DNA of 64,000 bases from contig NZ_SMKQ01000004.1 of the NCBI RefSeq assembly GCF_004348995.1, forward strand, positions 62,001 through 126,000, given 5' to 3'. Below the pieces are notes generated by a model. It was not told where the DNA came from. It saw nothing but the letters and a program-made list of their open reading frames with translations, and did no database searches. The stretch is from Nonomuraea terrae (lineage in GTDB: Bacteria > Actinomycetota > Actinomycetes > Streptosporangiales > Streptosporangiaceae). This document shows, in pieces, positions 1-8,103 of the stretch. The translations under genes and the position numbers were made by a program. The first letter of the stretch is position 1. Every line of letters starts with the position of its first letter.

Positions 1-431
1 CGGAGCGCGGCCTCGGCGACCTGGCGGTTGCGGGTGACCAGGTCGGCGGGCAGGACGCCGTTCGTCACGAGCCACTCGCACTCGCCATCGAGATCCGCCG
101 CCAACTCGTCGGGGCCCCGGCCGGCCCGGCCGGGCCTGGGCGGCAACGGCGCGTCGTGCAACCTCCGGATGGTGGCGCCCGCCGCGGCCCACGCCGCCGG
201 GGACGCGGTCGACGGCTCGCCGAGGCGGCCGAGCGCCCTCCCCGGGACTGCGGCGATCGCGAGCACCGGCGGCTTGTGCCACAGGACCTTCGGGGTCGGG
301 ACCGGCGCCAGGGCCATCGCCTCGACCTCGACGTCGATGCGCGCCTGATCGGCGTCCACCTTCAGGAACACGTCGCCGACGCGCAGGGTCGCGCGCTCGG
401 AATGGGCGACGACCATTTCGACCTCATCCAT
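1..431 (-). CDS. Aminoglycoside phosphotransferase family protein, N-terminal part (cut by window edge)
   Basis: The minus strand is open from an ATG at 431 to the window edge (143 codons, no stop). The translation begins MDEVEMVVAHSERATLRVGD and continues VFLKVDAD, VLWHKPPVLAIAAVPGRALG and a later IRRLHDAPLP segment. This is the small N-terminal lobe of the APH/choline-kinase fold: the beta-strand lysine of VFLK, a hinge, then the helix with the R-x-LH motif. The catalytic HGD loop lies beyond the edge and cannot be checked. In actinomycetes such proteins may phosphorylate antibiotics or ordinary metabolites, so no substrate is assigned. A second in-frame ATG (codon 6) could be the start. 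Confidence 0.75.
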   Translation of the reverse strand, partial: MDEVEMVVAHSERATLRVGDVFLKVDADQARIDVEVEAMALAPVPTPKVLWHKPPVLAIAAVPGRALGRLGEPSTASPAAWAAAGATIRRLHDAPLPPRPGRAGRGPDELAADLDGECEWLVTNGVLPADLVTRNRQVAEAAL

Positions 432-683
432 GGGCGACCAGTATCCCGGGGATGATCGTCGACGTCACCGGGTTTATCGCGGGTGATTGCGCGGCTCACC
501 GCGTCCCGCTACCAAGCGGCCTCGTACGCGACACCGACCGCTGACCAGGTCAAGTCCACCACTTTGGGCAGGAGCCCTTAGGAGGCGCTCAACCAGATCC
601 ACCGGCGGCAAGCCACGGCTGATTGGAGTTGATCGAACAAGCCGCACCCCGTAGCCCCAGTCTGTCCCCGCGAACTGGATCTC
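432..683. other. Intergenic, no supported gene
   Basis: About 250 bases between the phosphotransferase start and the decayed gene. GC content drops from roughly 540 onward compared with the flanks. Short open frames exist on both strands, but none has a convincing ribosome binding site, third-position G/C bias or recognisable motif. Confidence 0.4.
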
Positions 684-1149
684 CTACCCACCATCAGAGC
701 GACTGATGTCATACTCGGCGACAAGCTCCTCCATAAGGACCAGGCATGGGTTTGGGCCAGGCGTCCAATATTGGCCTCCTTTGACAACAACTACTTCCCA
801 CGTTATTTCCGGGCACGGAAAAGCCGATCTTCGAACATCCCGAGATCCGGATCCTCCGACTCGCCGGCGCGGCGACATCCTTGAACTTCATCAGGGCCAA
901 ACTTCGACAGAAGTGGGATCTGCTTTCTCAACTTCTGTTCGCATGCCAGGATCGCGATCGTCTCGATAAAGCTCCGACGTAATCCTTTCCGCGAACTGTC
1001 TTGCCCGGCGCGTATCCTCTTCGATCCACTACCGCACTGAAAAGCTTGAACCTGCTGCCCGAACATGCCTGCAGAAGAATGCCGCCTACCGCAGCGACGC
1101 CGGTTATGACAGCCGCAATGGAGGTCCACTCGTTGTGGGTGAACCTCAC
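684..1149 (-). pseudogene. Decayed small membrane protein gene with frameshifts
   Basis: A GTG at 1149, with AGAGGG nine bases upstream, opens a protein-like reading frame containing a single membrane helix (EWTSIAAVITGVAAVGGILL). That frame turns into arginine-rich noise and stops at 928. From about 1030 a second frame is much more protein-like (WIEEDTRRARQFAERITSEL, then YRDDRDPGMRTEVEKADPTS) and ends at 891. A further piece, ending at 684, reads EITWEVVVVKG and LVAEYDISRSDGG. The simplest explanation is one old gene for a small single-pass membrane protein broken by at least one indel near 1030, possibly followed by a second broken piece. The family is not recognised. The lower GC content of this stretch fits horizontally acquired, decaying DNA. 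Programmed frameshifting is a less likely alternative. Confidence 0.4.
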
Positions 1150-1377
1150 GAGTACAAACCCTCTGCGAGACGCGGCTCTTGTGGACCACCACCAGGACTG
1201 AGCGGATCACCAGGCACGCGCGACTCCGTTGCCGGACCTGAGCCTCCGGGACCTGAACCCGAACGCGCCCTGTTCGTCGCCGACTGTTGGATTTGATCTG
1301 TCTGACAAGGTGACGCCGATGGGTGTTCGATAGAGGATGAAGGGGTCGCGCCACCGATCGAAGGCTGGGAACCGGAC

Positions 1378-2130
1378 ATGCCAGAATCCGGAAGGGAAGA
1401 GTCCAGTGCATCCCGTAAGGACGGTCTACGCGAGTCCGCTGATCGACCAGGCCGGGACGACGGTGCGCCACAGAATTCCACGCGCCCCGATCCCACCGGG
1501 CCACCCCCTCACCGCCAAAAGGAGGGGAAAGTCCTCGCCGACGCAGGAGAAGCTACCGAGCCACCTCGCCCCGGTGGCGCCTCTGCCGGGAGTCGGCGGC
1601 GCACCTCCTGGCGCCTGTTGTTGGGCCGGAACGCGGGTGAACGTGCGGGGGTCATCGCCGCAATCACCGGCGTGCTGGCACTCGTGGTGGGCGTGCTGGC
1701 ATGGCTTCTCCCCCAGAGTGATGGCAAGAGCAGCGATGTGCCGGAGGGATACCTCGGCACTTGGAGAGGTCAAGTGACGATGACCTTCCCCGACCCCTTA
1801 GGGGAGGGAAGAGGGACGGGGATTGACGAGATAACGATAGAGCAGGGCAGTATCGGCGACACCGTCGTAGCTCAACGTGCCGTTGACTGGGGTCAGAACA
1901 GTGGCTGCTCACGTAGCTGGCAGCTCGCCGAGGTCAAGAGCGACCACATCATATTGAAGGCTGGCACCACCGACACCCCGGATGACTTGCCCTCGGGAAA
2001 GACATGCCTGGCGGATCTGACCATGAGTGTCCGGCTGACCGACAAGGCAACAATGGTCATTCAGGCAGATTACGAAATCCTCGGGACGGCCACGGGAGCG
2101 TTCAGTGGATCTCTGGCACGACAGAGTTGA
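1378..2130 (+). CDS. Single-pass membrane protein with C-terminal lipocalin-like domain
   Basis: 250 residues. Residues 1-80 are polar, Pro/Arg/Glu-rich and probably disordered. A basic patch (SRRRTSWRLLLGR) precedes one membrane helix at about 91-112 (VIAAITGVLALVVGVLAWLL). The extracytoplasmic domain starts with YLGTWRGQV and has two cysteines (in SGCSRSW and GKTCLADL) that could pair. This beta-rich domain resembles the tail attached to some actinomycete Ser/Thr kinases, but no kinase domain is present, so it may be a stand-alone version or a detached tail. The start is uncertain because no good ribosome binding site precedes the ATG. Codon use is less GC-biased than in most genes here. 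Function unknown. Confidence 0.65.
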   Translation: MPESGREESSASRKDGLRESADRPGRDDGAPQNSTRPDPTGPPPHRQKEGKVLADAGEATEPPRPGGASAGSRRRTSWRLLLGRNAGERAGVIAAITGVLALVVGVLAWLLPQSDGKSSDVPEGYLGTWRGQVTMTFPDPLGEGRGTGIDEITIEQGSIGDTVVAQRAVDWGQNSGCSRSWQLAEVKSDHIILKAGTTDTPDDLPSGKTCLADLTMSVRLTDKATMVIQADYEILGTATGAFSGSLARQS

Positions 2131-2332
2131 ACGTAGCCGGTCAACCGTCAGGGAGGGGCGCTGAGCAGGCGCCCGTGAGAGTCGCGGACGCCTGTGGACA
2201 GGCTCGAACTGGCTTGTGAACAGCAGTTCAGCCTCCCGGCACGGTTCCGCGGGAGCCCGGGAAGCGGCGAAGAGGTGATGCGGGCGACCATGGAGCTGGT
2301 CCAGGTTCCCTCGCTCGTGTCACAGGCGTTCG

Positions 2333-3172
2333 TCAGGGCTTTCGTCCGACGCCGACGTACAGGTCCATGTCCGAGGTCTCGTCTTCGAACGGCGCATCGG
2401 CCGCGACGGGGTTCCATCTGGCCGCCGGCACCAGGCCGGGGTCGACCATTTCCATCCCCTCGAAGAACGCGGCAAGCCGTTCGGGCGTGGACAGGTAGAT
2501 GGGCGGGTTGCCGAACGCCTCGTTGTAGGCGGCCGCTGCGCGGTTCATGTTCTCGGGTTTGAGGACGTTCGTGTTGACGGAGATCACCAGATGGCTGCCC
2601 GGGACGAGGGCGTCCATGAGCGTCCTGACGATGGCCAGCGCTTCGGCGTCCTCGGCGATGTGATTGAGGACGCCGAGCAGCATCACCGCGACAGGTTCGC
2701 CGAGCTCGAGCGTCTTCGCGGCGGCGGACAGGATCTCGTGGGGTTCCCGCAGGTCGGCGTCGATGTAGTCGGTCGCGCCCTCGAGGCTGCTGGTCAGCAG
2801 GGCCTTCGCGTGGGCGAGCACGACCGGGTCGTTGTCGACGTACACGATGCGGCTCTCGGGCGCGGCGCGCTGCGCCACCTCGTGGGTGTTGTCGGCCACC
2901 GGCAGGCCGGTGCCTATGTCGAGGAACTGACGGATGCCGCGCTCGCGCACCAGATGGTCGACGGCGCGGCGTAGGAAGGCCCGGTTGTGCCGCATCATCG
3001 CGACCATCTCGGGTTCAGCCTGGACGACCTGCTCGCCGATCACACGGTCGATGTCGAAGTGGTCCTTGCCACCGAGCCAGTAGTTGTAGATGCGGGCGGA
3101 GTGCGGCACGTCCGTGCGGATCAGTTTCTCGGGACCGTGCTCATCACCGGGGGGTCGCTCCTGTGTGGTCAT
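2333..3172 (-). CDS. SAM-dependent methyltransferase, DUF574 / S-adenosyl methyltransferase family
   Basis: 279 residues, the usual length for this actinomycete-specific family. Family hallmarks are visible: a short polar N-terminus, then DVPHSARIYNYWLGGKDHF, the SAM-binding glycine motif FLDIGTGLP, and the acidic strand-2 end RIVYVDNDPVVL. Later segments VAVMLLGVLNHI and a C-terminal DMDLYVGVGRKP complete the Rossmann fold. Genomes of this group carry many paralogues whose substrates are mostly unknown, so the substrate stays open. The ATG has no ribosome binding site, but a TACGCT -10-like box ends seven bases before it, so the transcript is probably leaderless. The gene stands alone. Confidence 0.9.
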   Translation of the reverse strand: MTTQERPPGDEHGPEKLIRTDVPHSARIYNYWLGGKDHFDIDRVIGEQVVQAEPEMVAMMRHNRAFLRRAVDHLVRERGIRQFLDIGTGLPVADNTHEVAQRAAPESRIVYVDNDPVVLAHAKALLTSSLEGATDYIDADLREPHEILSAAAKTLELGEPVAVMLLGVLNHIAEDAEALAIVRTLMDALVPGSHLVISVNTNVLKPENMNRAAAAYNEAFGNPPIYLSTPERLAAFFEGMEMVDPGLVPAARWNPVAADAPFEDETSDMDLYVGVGRKP

Positions 3173-3393
3173 GTCCCGGAGCGTACGTCGACCGCAGCGA
3201 CTCGGGGAGGTGCTTGATCGAAAACCGATGTACGGACACCGCAGAGCGGCCGGGATGAGGGCTCGTCATGCGCAACTCCGCCAGGTAGTCGGATCGGGCA
3301 TCGAAGATCATGCAAGTCTTCGAAGGCGCCAACCGGAGCCAGCGCCCGATCATCAGCCGTCGCCTGGCCAAGCGGCCTGTGACATGCGGAAAC

Positions 3394-3419
3394 CCCGCCT
3401 CGCCCGTGCTGGAGGCGGG
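3394..3419. terminator. Stem-loop in the 3173-3516 intergenic region
   Basis: A perfect 8-bp stem, CCCGCCTC at 3394-3401 and GAGGCGGG at 3412-3419, encloses a 10-base loop and is followed by a T-richer stretch. It lies between the start of the methyltransferase gene and the end of the MerR gene, both on the minus strand, so it could terminate the MerR transcript. The rest of the 344-base gap holds only weak open frames with no supporting signal. Confidence 0.4.
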
Positions 3420-3516
3420 ATTCGCTGTCTTGTCTTCGGGGCTTGAACGCGGCCCCGGTCATCGGGACCGGACGGATCAGCGGCGGTCGGGAGCCGGCGG
3501 CGCCCGTGGAACCGCG

Positions 3517-4335
3517 TCAGGTCCAGGTCGCGGCCTCGGGGTCGATGCCCCGATCGCGGGCGTTGGCGTCGATGATGTCGCGTAGCCACAAGGTGAGGCC
3601 GGGCTCCATGGCGTCGTAGTAGGCCGCGAAACCGGGGTCGGCGACGTACATCCGTCCCAGGCACACGTGCATGGAGTGGGTGCAGTGAAAATATGCGTCG
3701 ATCGATGCTCGGTGCCGCTCGGCGAGTGTGTTCCCCTCGGCACTTCCGGGCCTGACGCCCGCGCGTTTCGCGGCGGCCAGGTCATCGTGCAGAGCGGAGG
3801 TGCTTTCCGCGAGCTGCCGCCAATCCTCGGCCGTCCTGCCCGCCGAACGTTCGGCGTACTGCGCCCACTGAGCCGTGTCACCCCAACGGTCGCGCGCTTC
3901 GGCGACCCATGACGGTTGCCACTGCTTGCCGAAGATCTCGACTTGTTCCTCGGCGGAGAGCAAGATACCGGCGCTCGCGGCCTCGATCATGCGGTCAACC
4001 GCATTGACCATCCCTTGCAAGCGGGAGATGCGTTCGGCGAGTTGTGCGCGCTGTCGCCGCAGCGACACGGTGGCGTCGATCGCCGGGGCGTCGAGGAGCT
4101 CACCGATGTCGTCGAGGGGCAGGCCGAGCTCTCGGTAGATGAGCACTCTGTGGATGCGGGCGACGTCGCCTGCCGAGTAGAGCCGGTAGCCACCGATGGT
4201 GCGCCCGGACGGACGGACCAGTCCGATCGCATCCCAATGGTGGAGAGTTCGGACGGTCACGCCGACAAGGGATGCCGTGGCCCCGACGGTAAGACCATCG
4301 GGTGCCACTGCGTCGTCGGCGGCACCGTTCGTCAT
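3517..4335 (-). CDS. MerR-family transcriptional activator with TipAS drug-recognition domain
   Basis: 272 residues. The N-terminus (LTVGATASLVGVTVRTLHHW) is the winged-helix MerR DNA-binding domain, continuing with YRLYSAGDVARIHRVLIYRE; a coiled-coil dimerisation helix follows around 85-115. The C-terminal half contains the TipAS signature: WGDTAQWAQY, then HRASIDAYFHC and MHVCLGRMYVADPGFAAYYD. TipAS domains bind thiopeptides and other hydrophobic compounds and activate stretched-spacer promoters. The gene follows the VOC gene after 53 bp on the same strand, so the pair is probably one transcript driven by the MerR-type promoter at 4902-4932. Frames extend further upstream, but the ATG at 4335 gives the family N-terminus. 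Confidence 0.9.
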   Translation of the reverse strand: MTNGAADDAVAPDGLTVGATASLVGVTVRTLHHWDAIGLVRPSGRTIGGYRLYSAGDVARIHRVLIYRELGLPLDDIGELLDAPAIDATVSLRRQRAQLAERISRLQGMVNAVDRMIEAASAGILLSAEEQVEIFGKQWQPSWVAEARDRWGDTAQWAQYAERSAGRTAEDWRQLAESTSALHDDLAAAKRAGVRPGSAEGNTLAERHRASIDAYFHCTHSMHVCLGRMYVADPGFAAYYDAMEPGLTLWLRDIIDANARDRGIDPEAATWT

Positions 4336-4388
4336 GCCGTCCAGTCTGACAGCCGCGACGAGAGGTGACGGAGCCGGAGCCGGCGTTC

Positions 4389-4895
4389 TCACGCCCCCGG
4401 GATCTCGAAGCCCATGGCTTCGAGATTCCGCGCTTCGGCGCTGTGAGGGTCGAGAGGGCGAGCGGCCGTCAGGATGACCCGGACGTTCTCGGGCGTGATG
4501 ACTTCCAGGTCCACCGTGTTCCACGGGGTCTGCCGCGGTCCCGTGGTGCAGCCGGGCAGCAACTCCTCACAGGCCGCCGCGACTTCGTCGATCTGGCTCA
4601 GCACGCACGAGAAGCTGACACTTACCGCGGGAACCTCGGAGGATCGGCCCGTCGGCACAAGGAGCACGTCCTGGAACGCCCACCGTCGAAGGTGTGTGAT
4701 CGCGCCGGGGATCGTGAACAGATCGATGAAGCCGAGCCCGCGAATCCAGAAGTCGGCGGACGCGGCCAGGTCGGACGTCGGCACTGTGACGAACATCGGC
4801 ATGCCGTAGATGCCCCGGTAGACCTCGGGCGGTTTCGCGTCGAGCGCGGGAGTGGGAACAGGGCTGATGTCGAATGCGGGATAGTGGTCGGCCAT
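4389..4895 (-). CDS. VOC (glyoxalase/bleomycin-resistance fold) family protein
   Basis: 168 residues. The segments MPMFVTVPTSDLAASADFWI, RGLGFIDLF and a C-terminal VDLEVITPENVRVILTAARP fit the paired beta-alpha-beta-beta-beta modules of the vicinal oxygen chelate fold. Such proteins include dioxygenases, epimerases, and drug-sequestering or thiol-transfer enzymes; metal ligands cannot be assigned with certainty here. It is the first gene of a two-gene unit with the TipAS-type MerR regulator, which suggests a resistance or detoxification protein induced by the compound the regulator binds. The ATG coincides with the predicted transcription start, so the mRNA is probably leaderless. Confidence 0.8.
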   Translation of the reverse strand: MADHYPAFDISPVPTPALDAKPPEVYRGIYGMPMFVTVPTSDLAASADFWIRGLGFIDLFTIPGAITHLRRWAFQDVLLVPTGRSSEVPAVSVSFSCVLSQIDEVAAACEELLPGCTTGPRQTPWNTVDLEVITPENVRVILTAARPLDPHSAEARNLEAMGFEIPGA

Positions 4896-4901
4896 GCACC
4901 C

Positions 4902-4932
4902 ACTCTGGAGCCTTACGTAACGTCAGGGTCAA
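4902..4932 (-). promoter_or_regulatory. MerR-type promoter and operator of the VOC-MerR operon
   Basis: Read on the minus strand, TTGACC (4927-4932) is separated by 19 bp, the stretched spacing typical of MerR-activated promoters, from a -10-like CAGAGT (4902-4907). The spacer holds an imperfect dyad, AGCCTTACG-TAA-CGTCAGGGT on the plus strand (about 4909-4929). Six bases separate the -10 box from the ATG of the VOC gene, predicting a leaderless transcript. The MerR gene at 3517-4335 is the obvious regulator. Confidence 0.7.
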
Positions 4933-5046
4933 GCTCGATACTCCCGCACCCCGCGGACGGTCGCGGCATCCGCGCGTCGGCCCTGCTTCATGCCTCTGAC
5001 CAACCATCCATTTCCCGCACCCGGGCGGCGCACTATTGTGCGAACC

Positions 5047-5928
5047 GTGAGTGATGTGATCGATGGCCACCGCGAGCGGGTGCGGGCCGCCGACCCGCTG
5101 GTCGCCGTCACGGATCTCGGCGAAGACCTGATCGAGACCGCCAACGCCGTCGGCGTGCCGTCGATGGCCACGGCCGGCCCCGACGCCCGGTCAGTGCCCT
5201 GGGGCCCCCTGACCACCTGCACGCTCCACGCCAGGGTCGCAGGTGACGACCCCGCGGACTCCCTCGGGCGTCTCCTCGACCGCTGGATCTCGGCTCTCGA
5301 CGCCGAGCCCGATTCCGGGCTCGTGGTGAGCTGGCCGAGCCGGGACACCGCTCCTGTCGCAGCACTGGTCAGGCGGGGGTTCGCGCCGCGGTCCGTGCTC
5401 GCCGTCCGCGTCTGTCCCCCGTCGGCCGGTGGGCGGCCATCCGCTGGTGTACGGCGCGCCGTGGCGGATGATCTGGATGCCATGTGCCGGCTGTACCTGG
5501 AGCTGATCGCCTACGAGGCGCAGTTCGGCTGGGTTCCGGTGTTGCCCTGGACACCCGCCGCCGCCCGGGCCGAGCTCGAGGAGAAGCTCACGCGTGACGA
5601 CGGCTGGTGCTGGCTGGCCGAGCAGGACGGTGAAGTCGTCGGCATGCTGTCGGTCCACCACCCCGATCACGCGGGGTGGATCGCGCCTGCCGTGGCGGCT
5701 TCGTCGCCCGTGGCGTACGTGGGTTCCCTGTACGCGCGGCCGGGCGGCAGGGGCCGCGGCATCGGCGCCGCACTGGCCGGCCACGCCCATGCCGAGGTGG
5801 CGTCGGCAGGCGTCGACACCGTGCTGGTGCACTACGCGGCTCCGAACCCGTTGTCCGTCCCCTTCTGGTCCCGCCAGGGCTACCGGCCGCTCGTCACGAC
5901 GTGGGGACGGTGGTCCCAGCAGCCGTGA
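5047..5928 (+). CDS. GNAT-family N-acetyltransferase
   Basis: 293 residues from the GTG at 5047. The C-terminal half is a GNAT domain: an N-terminal strand/helix (VRRAVADDLDAMCRLYLELI), core WCWLAEQDGEVVGMLSVHHP, and the acetyl-CoA pyrophosphate loop YARPGGRGRGIGAALAGHAH, ending with FWSRQGYRPL. The first 130 residues look like a degenerate second GNAT-like half (for example ALVRRGFAPRSVLAVRV), a tandem arrangement common in actinomycetes. A TATTGT -10 box ends seven bases before the GTG, supporting a leaderless start there; an ATG at 4990 is in frame but lies upstream of that promoter. The acceptor substrate is unknown. Confidence 0.85.
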   Translation: MSDVIDGHRERVRAADPLVAVTDLGEDLIETANAVGVPSMATAGPDARSVPWGPLTTCTLHARVAGDDPADSLGRLLDRWISALDAEPDSGLVVSWPSRDTAPVAALVRRGFAPRSVLAVRVCPPSAGGRPSAGVRRAVADDLDAMCRLYLELIAYEAQFGWVPVLPWTPAAARAELEEKLTRDDGWCWLAEQDGEVVGMLSVHHPDHAGWIAPAVAASSPVAYVGSLYARPGGRGRGIGAALAGHAHAEVASAGVDTVLVHYAAPNPLSVPFWSRQGYRPLVTTWGRWSQQP

Positions 5929-6028
5929 CGCAGGGGTGCTCGTTCGCGCGAGGAGCAGCGCGACGACGGTCACGACGTGACAGGCCAGCACGGGCCAGGG
6001 CTCGGCGTGTCCGCGGACGCGGGCGACG

Positions 6029-6333
6029 ATGACCGCGTACCTGCCGGCGTCGCAGGAGCACGGGACCTCGCTGGGCCGAGGCTCCTGGACGTTCCCCGTC
6101 GGCCGGTGGGTGCGGCTGGAGCAGGAGATCCGGCTGAACACCCCGGGCCGCGCGACGGGTCGATCACCGTGTGGCTCGACGGCCGGAAGGTGCTGAGCCA
6201 GGCGGATCCGGTCTTCCGGAGCACGGCCGAGCTGAAGATCGACGGAGTGTTCTTCTCGACCTTCTTCGGCGGGGACGACGCGAGCTGGTCGAGCCAGGCC
6301 GGCCAGCACGTCGACTTCGCCGGTTCGAGCTGA
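6029..6333 (+). pseudogene. Frameshifted remnant of a PL14-like polysaccharide lyase
   Basis: Two adjacent frames together give one coherent C-terminal lyase segment. The first (from 6029) reads TAYLPASQEHGTSLGRGSW, then TFPVGRWVRLEQEIRLNTPG. After an indel near 6150-6160 the second frame reads DGSITVWLDGRKVLSQADPV and ends IDGVFFSTFFGGDDASW...QHVDFAG with a stop at 6331. The order and motifs (GRGSWTFP, RLNTPG, VW-DGR, FFSTFFGG) match the C-terminal beta-sandwich of polysaccharide-lyase family 14-like proteins of actinomycetes. The N-terminal half and signal peptide are missing, so this is a truncated and frameshifted pseudogene. The assignment to PL14 is from memory of the family, not a search. 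Confidence 0.65.
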
Positions 6334-6346
6334 CCAGGTGATCGCC

Positions 6347-8068
6347 TCAGGCCCTGCTGTCGCGTAGCTCCGTCAGGGTGGCCGCCGTCAGGGGGCGGGG
6401 GGCGTCGTCGGGTTCGATGAGGATGACCGTGCAGGTCGCCGTATGGGTGAGGGCGGTGGTGAAGCTGCCGTCGGCGAACTGGAGCAGCGGCCCGCGCGGG
6501 GAGCGGCCGACGGCGACCGTGCGGGCGCCCGTTTCGGCGGCGTGGCGGGCCAGGGCGCGGCCGGCGGCGGCGTGGTCGCCGACGCTGGTGAGGACGTGGC
6601 CGGTCGCGGCGACACCGTGCGCGGCGAGCCGGTCCAGGTGGGCGGTGACGGCGGCGCGGGCCTGGTCGTGGGTCTCGGTCTCGATGGCCTGTTCCTCGAC
6701 GACGGCGGTCTCGGAGACGTGGACGACGTCCAGCACGCTGCCGCTCTCCCGGGCGTACCGCGCGGCCGTGTCGACGATCGAGGCGGCGTTGTCGTACGCG
6801 CCGACGGCCACGACGAGCAGCGGCCGGTCGGCGGGCACCGCGCGGCCGACCGGGGTGAGCGCCGGTTCGACGGGCTCGCCTTCGCCGAGCTGCCGCTCGG
6901 CCTGGCGGAGCAGCCGGTGCCCGCTGGCGAGGATCGGGACGGCCAGCAGGAACGTGGCGGCGCCGAGGTAGAAGGGCACGCTGAGGTCGGAGGCGTCGGC
7001 GAGCTTGCCGGCGACGAACGGGGCCAGCCCGCCGCCGATGAAGCGCAGGAAGCCGTAGGCGGAGGAGGCCACCGGGCGCTCGACCGGCGAGACGAGCATG
7101 ACCGCCTGGGTGGTGAGGGTGTTGTTGATGCCGATGAAGGCGCCGCTGACGATGACGGCGACGATCACCACGGCGGGCGTCCGCACGCCGGCCGCGATGA
7201 CGGCCATCACGATCGCGAGGCCGAGCAGGTTGGCGTACAGCACGGGCGCGGTGCCGAAGCGGGACTGCAGGCGCGGCGCGAAGAACACGCTGAAGGCGGC
7301 CACGAGCAGGCCCCAGCCGGTGAAGACCAGCCCGAGGTGATGGGCGTCGAGCTCCATCGGGTACGGGGCGTAGCCCAGCATGGTGAAGAAGCCCCAGTTG
7401 TACAGCAGGGCCATGATGCCCATGGTCAGCAGACCGCGGTGACGCAGCGCCTTGAGCGGGGCCGTCACCGAGGTGGGCCGGTCGGGCTTGGGCGTGGCGG
7501 GGACGAAGACGAGGGTCGCGATCAGGGCGACGGCCATGAGGACGGCCACGCCGAAGAAGGGGCCGCGCCAGCTGATCCCGCCGAGCACGCCGCCGAGCAG
7601 GGGGCCGACGGCGATGCCGAGGCCGAGGGCGGTCTCGTACAGGATGATGGCGCCGGCGAAGCCGCCGCTGGCGGAGGCGACGATGACGGCCAGCGAGGTC
7701 GCGATGAACATCGCGTTGCCGAGGCCCCAGCCGGCGCGGAAGCCGACGATGCCGTTGATGGAGCCGGTGGCGCCCGCGAGGGCGGCGAAGACGGCGATGA
7801 CGGCCAGGCCGATGACCAGGGTCCGCTTGGCGCCGATCCGGCTGGAGATCCAGCCGACGATGAGCATCGCGACGGCGGTGACGATGAGGTAGCTGCTGAA
7901 GAGCAGGGAGACCTGGCTCGGGGTGGCGTTCAGGCTCTCGGCCAGGGCGGGCAGGATCGGATCGACCAGGCCGATGCCCATGAACGAGATGACGCAGGCG
8001 AACGCGACGGCCCAGACGGCCCTGGGCTGCTTGAAAGGGCTGGCGGTCTTTCCGCGGGATGTGCTCAT
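6347..8068 (-). CDS. MFS exporter fused to a C-terminal universal stress protein domain
   Basis: 573 residues. Residues 15 to about 400 form a 12-helix major facilitator, beginning AVWAVAFACVISFMGIGLVD, with the motif-A-like loop GWISSRIGAKRTL and the motif-C region LGLGIAVGPLLGGVLGG typical of drug/proton antiporters. After a cytoplasmic linker, residues about 420-560 are a UspA-like alpha/beta domain: PLLVVAVGAYDNAASIVDTA near its start, and TVAVGRSPRGPLLQFADGSF with TCTVILIEP near the end, recalling the G-x-(9)-G(S/T) nucleotide loop. The gene follows the MarR gene by 35 bp and is probably under its control. The exported substrate is unknown. Confidence 0.9.
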   Translation of the reverse strand: MSTSRGKTASPFKQPRAVWAVAFACVISFMGIGLVDPILPALAESLNATPSQVSLLFSSYLIVTAVAMLIVGWISSRIGAKRTLVIGLAVIAVFAALAGATGSINGIVGFRAGWGLGNAMFIATSLAVIVASASGGFAGAIILYETALGLGIAVGPLLGGVLGGISWRGPFFGVAVLMAVALIATLVFVPATPKPDRPTSVTAPLKALRHRGLLTMGIMALLYNWGFFTMLGYAPYPMELDAHHLGLVFTGWGLLVAAFSVFFAPRLQSRFGTAPVLYANLLGLAIVMAVIAAGVRTPAVVIVAVIVSGAFIGINNTLTTQAVMLVSPVERPVASSAYGFLRFIGGGLAPFVAGKLADASDLSVPFYLGAATFLLAVPILASGHRLLRQAERQLGEGEPVEPALTPVGRAVPADRPLLVVAVGAYDNAASIVDTAARYARESGSVLDVVHVSETAVVEEQAIETETHDQARAAVTAHLDRLAAHGVAATGHVLTSVGDHAAAGRALARHAAETGARTVAVGRSPRGPLLQFADGSFTTALTHTATCTVILIEPDDAPRPLTAATLTELRDSRA

Positions 8069-8103
8069 GTTCCGTTTCTCTTGGGATGTCGTGAGGGGCG
8101 GGG

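Noticed and set aside
540-620. Possible insertion-sequence end near the low-GC region
   Set aside because: No transposase frame, no matching inverted repeat or target duplication could be found by eye.
803-1504. Single 233-codon minus-strand gene
   Set aside because: Only its C-terminal part looks protein-like; the first 130 residues are Arg/Ser-rich noise and overlap the upstream region of another gene.
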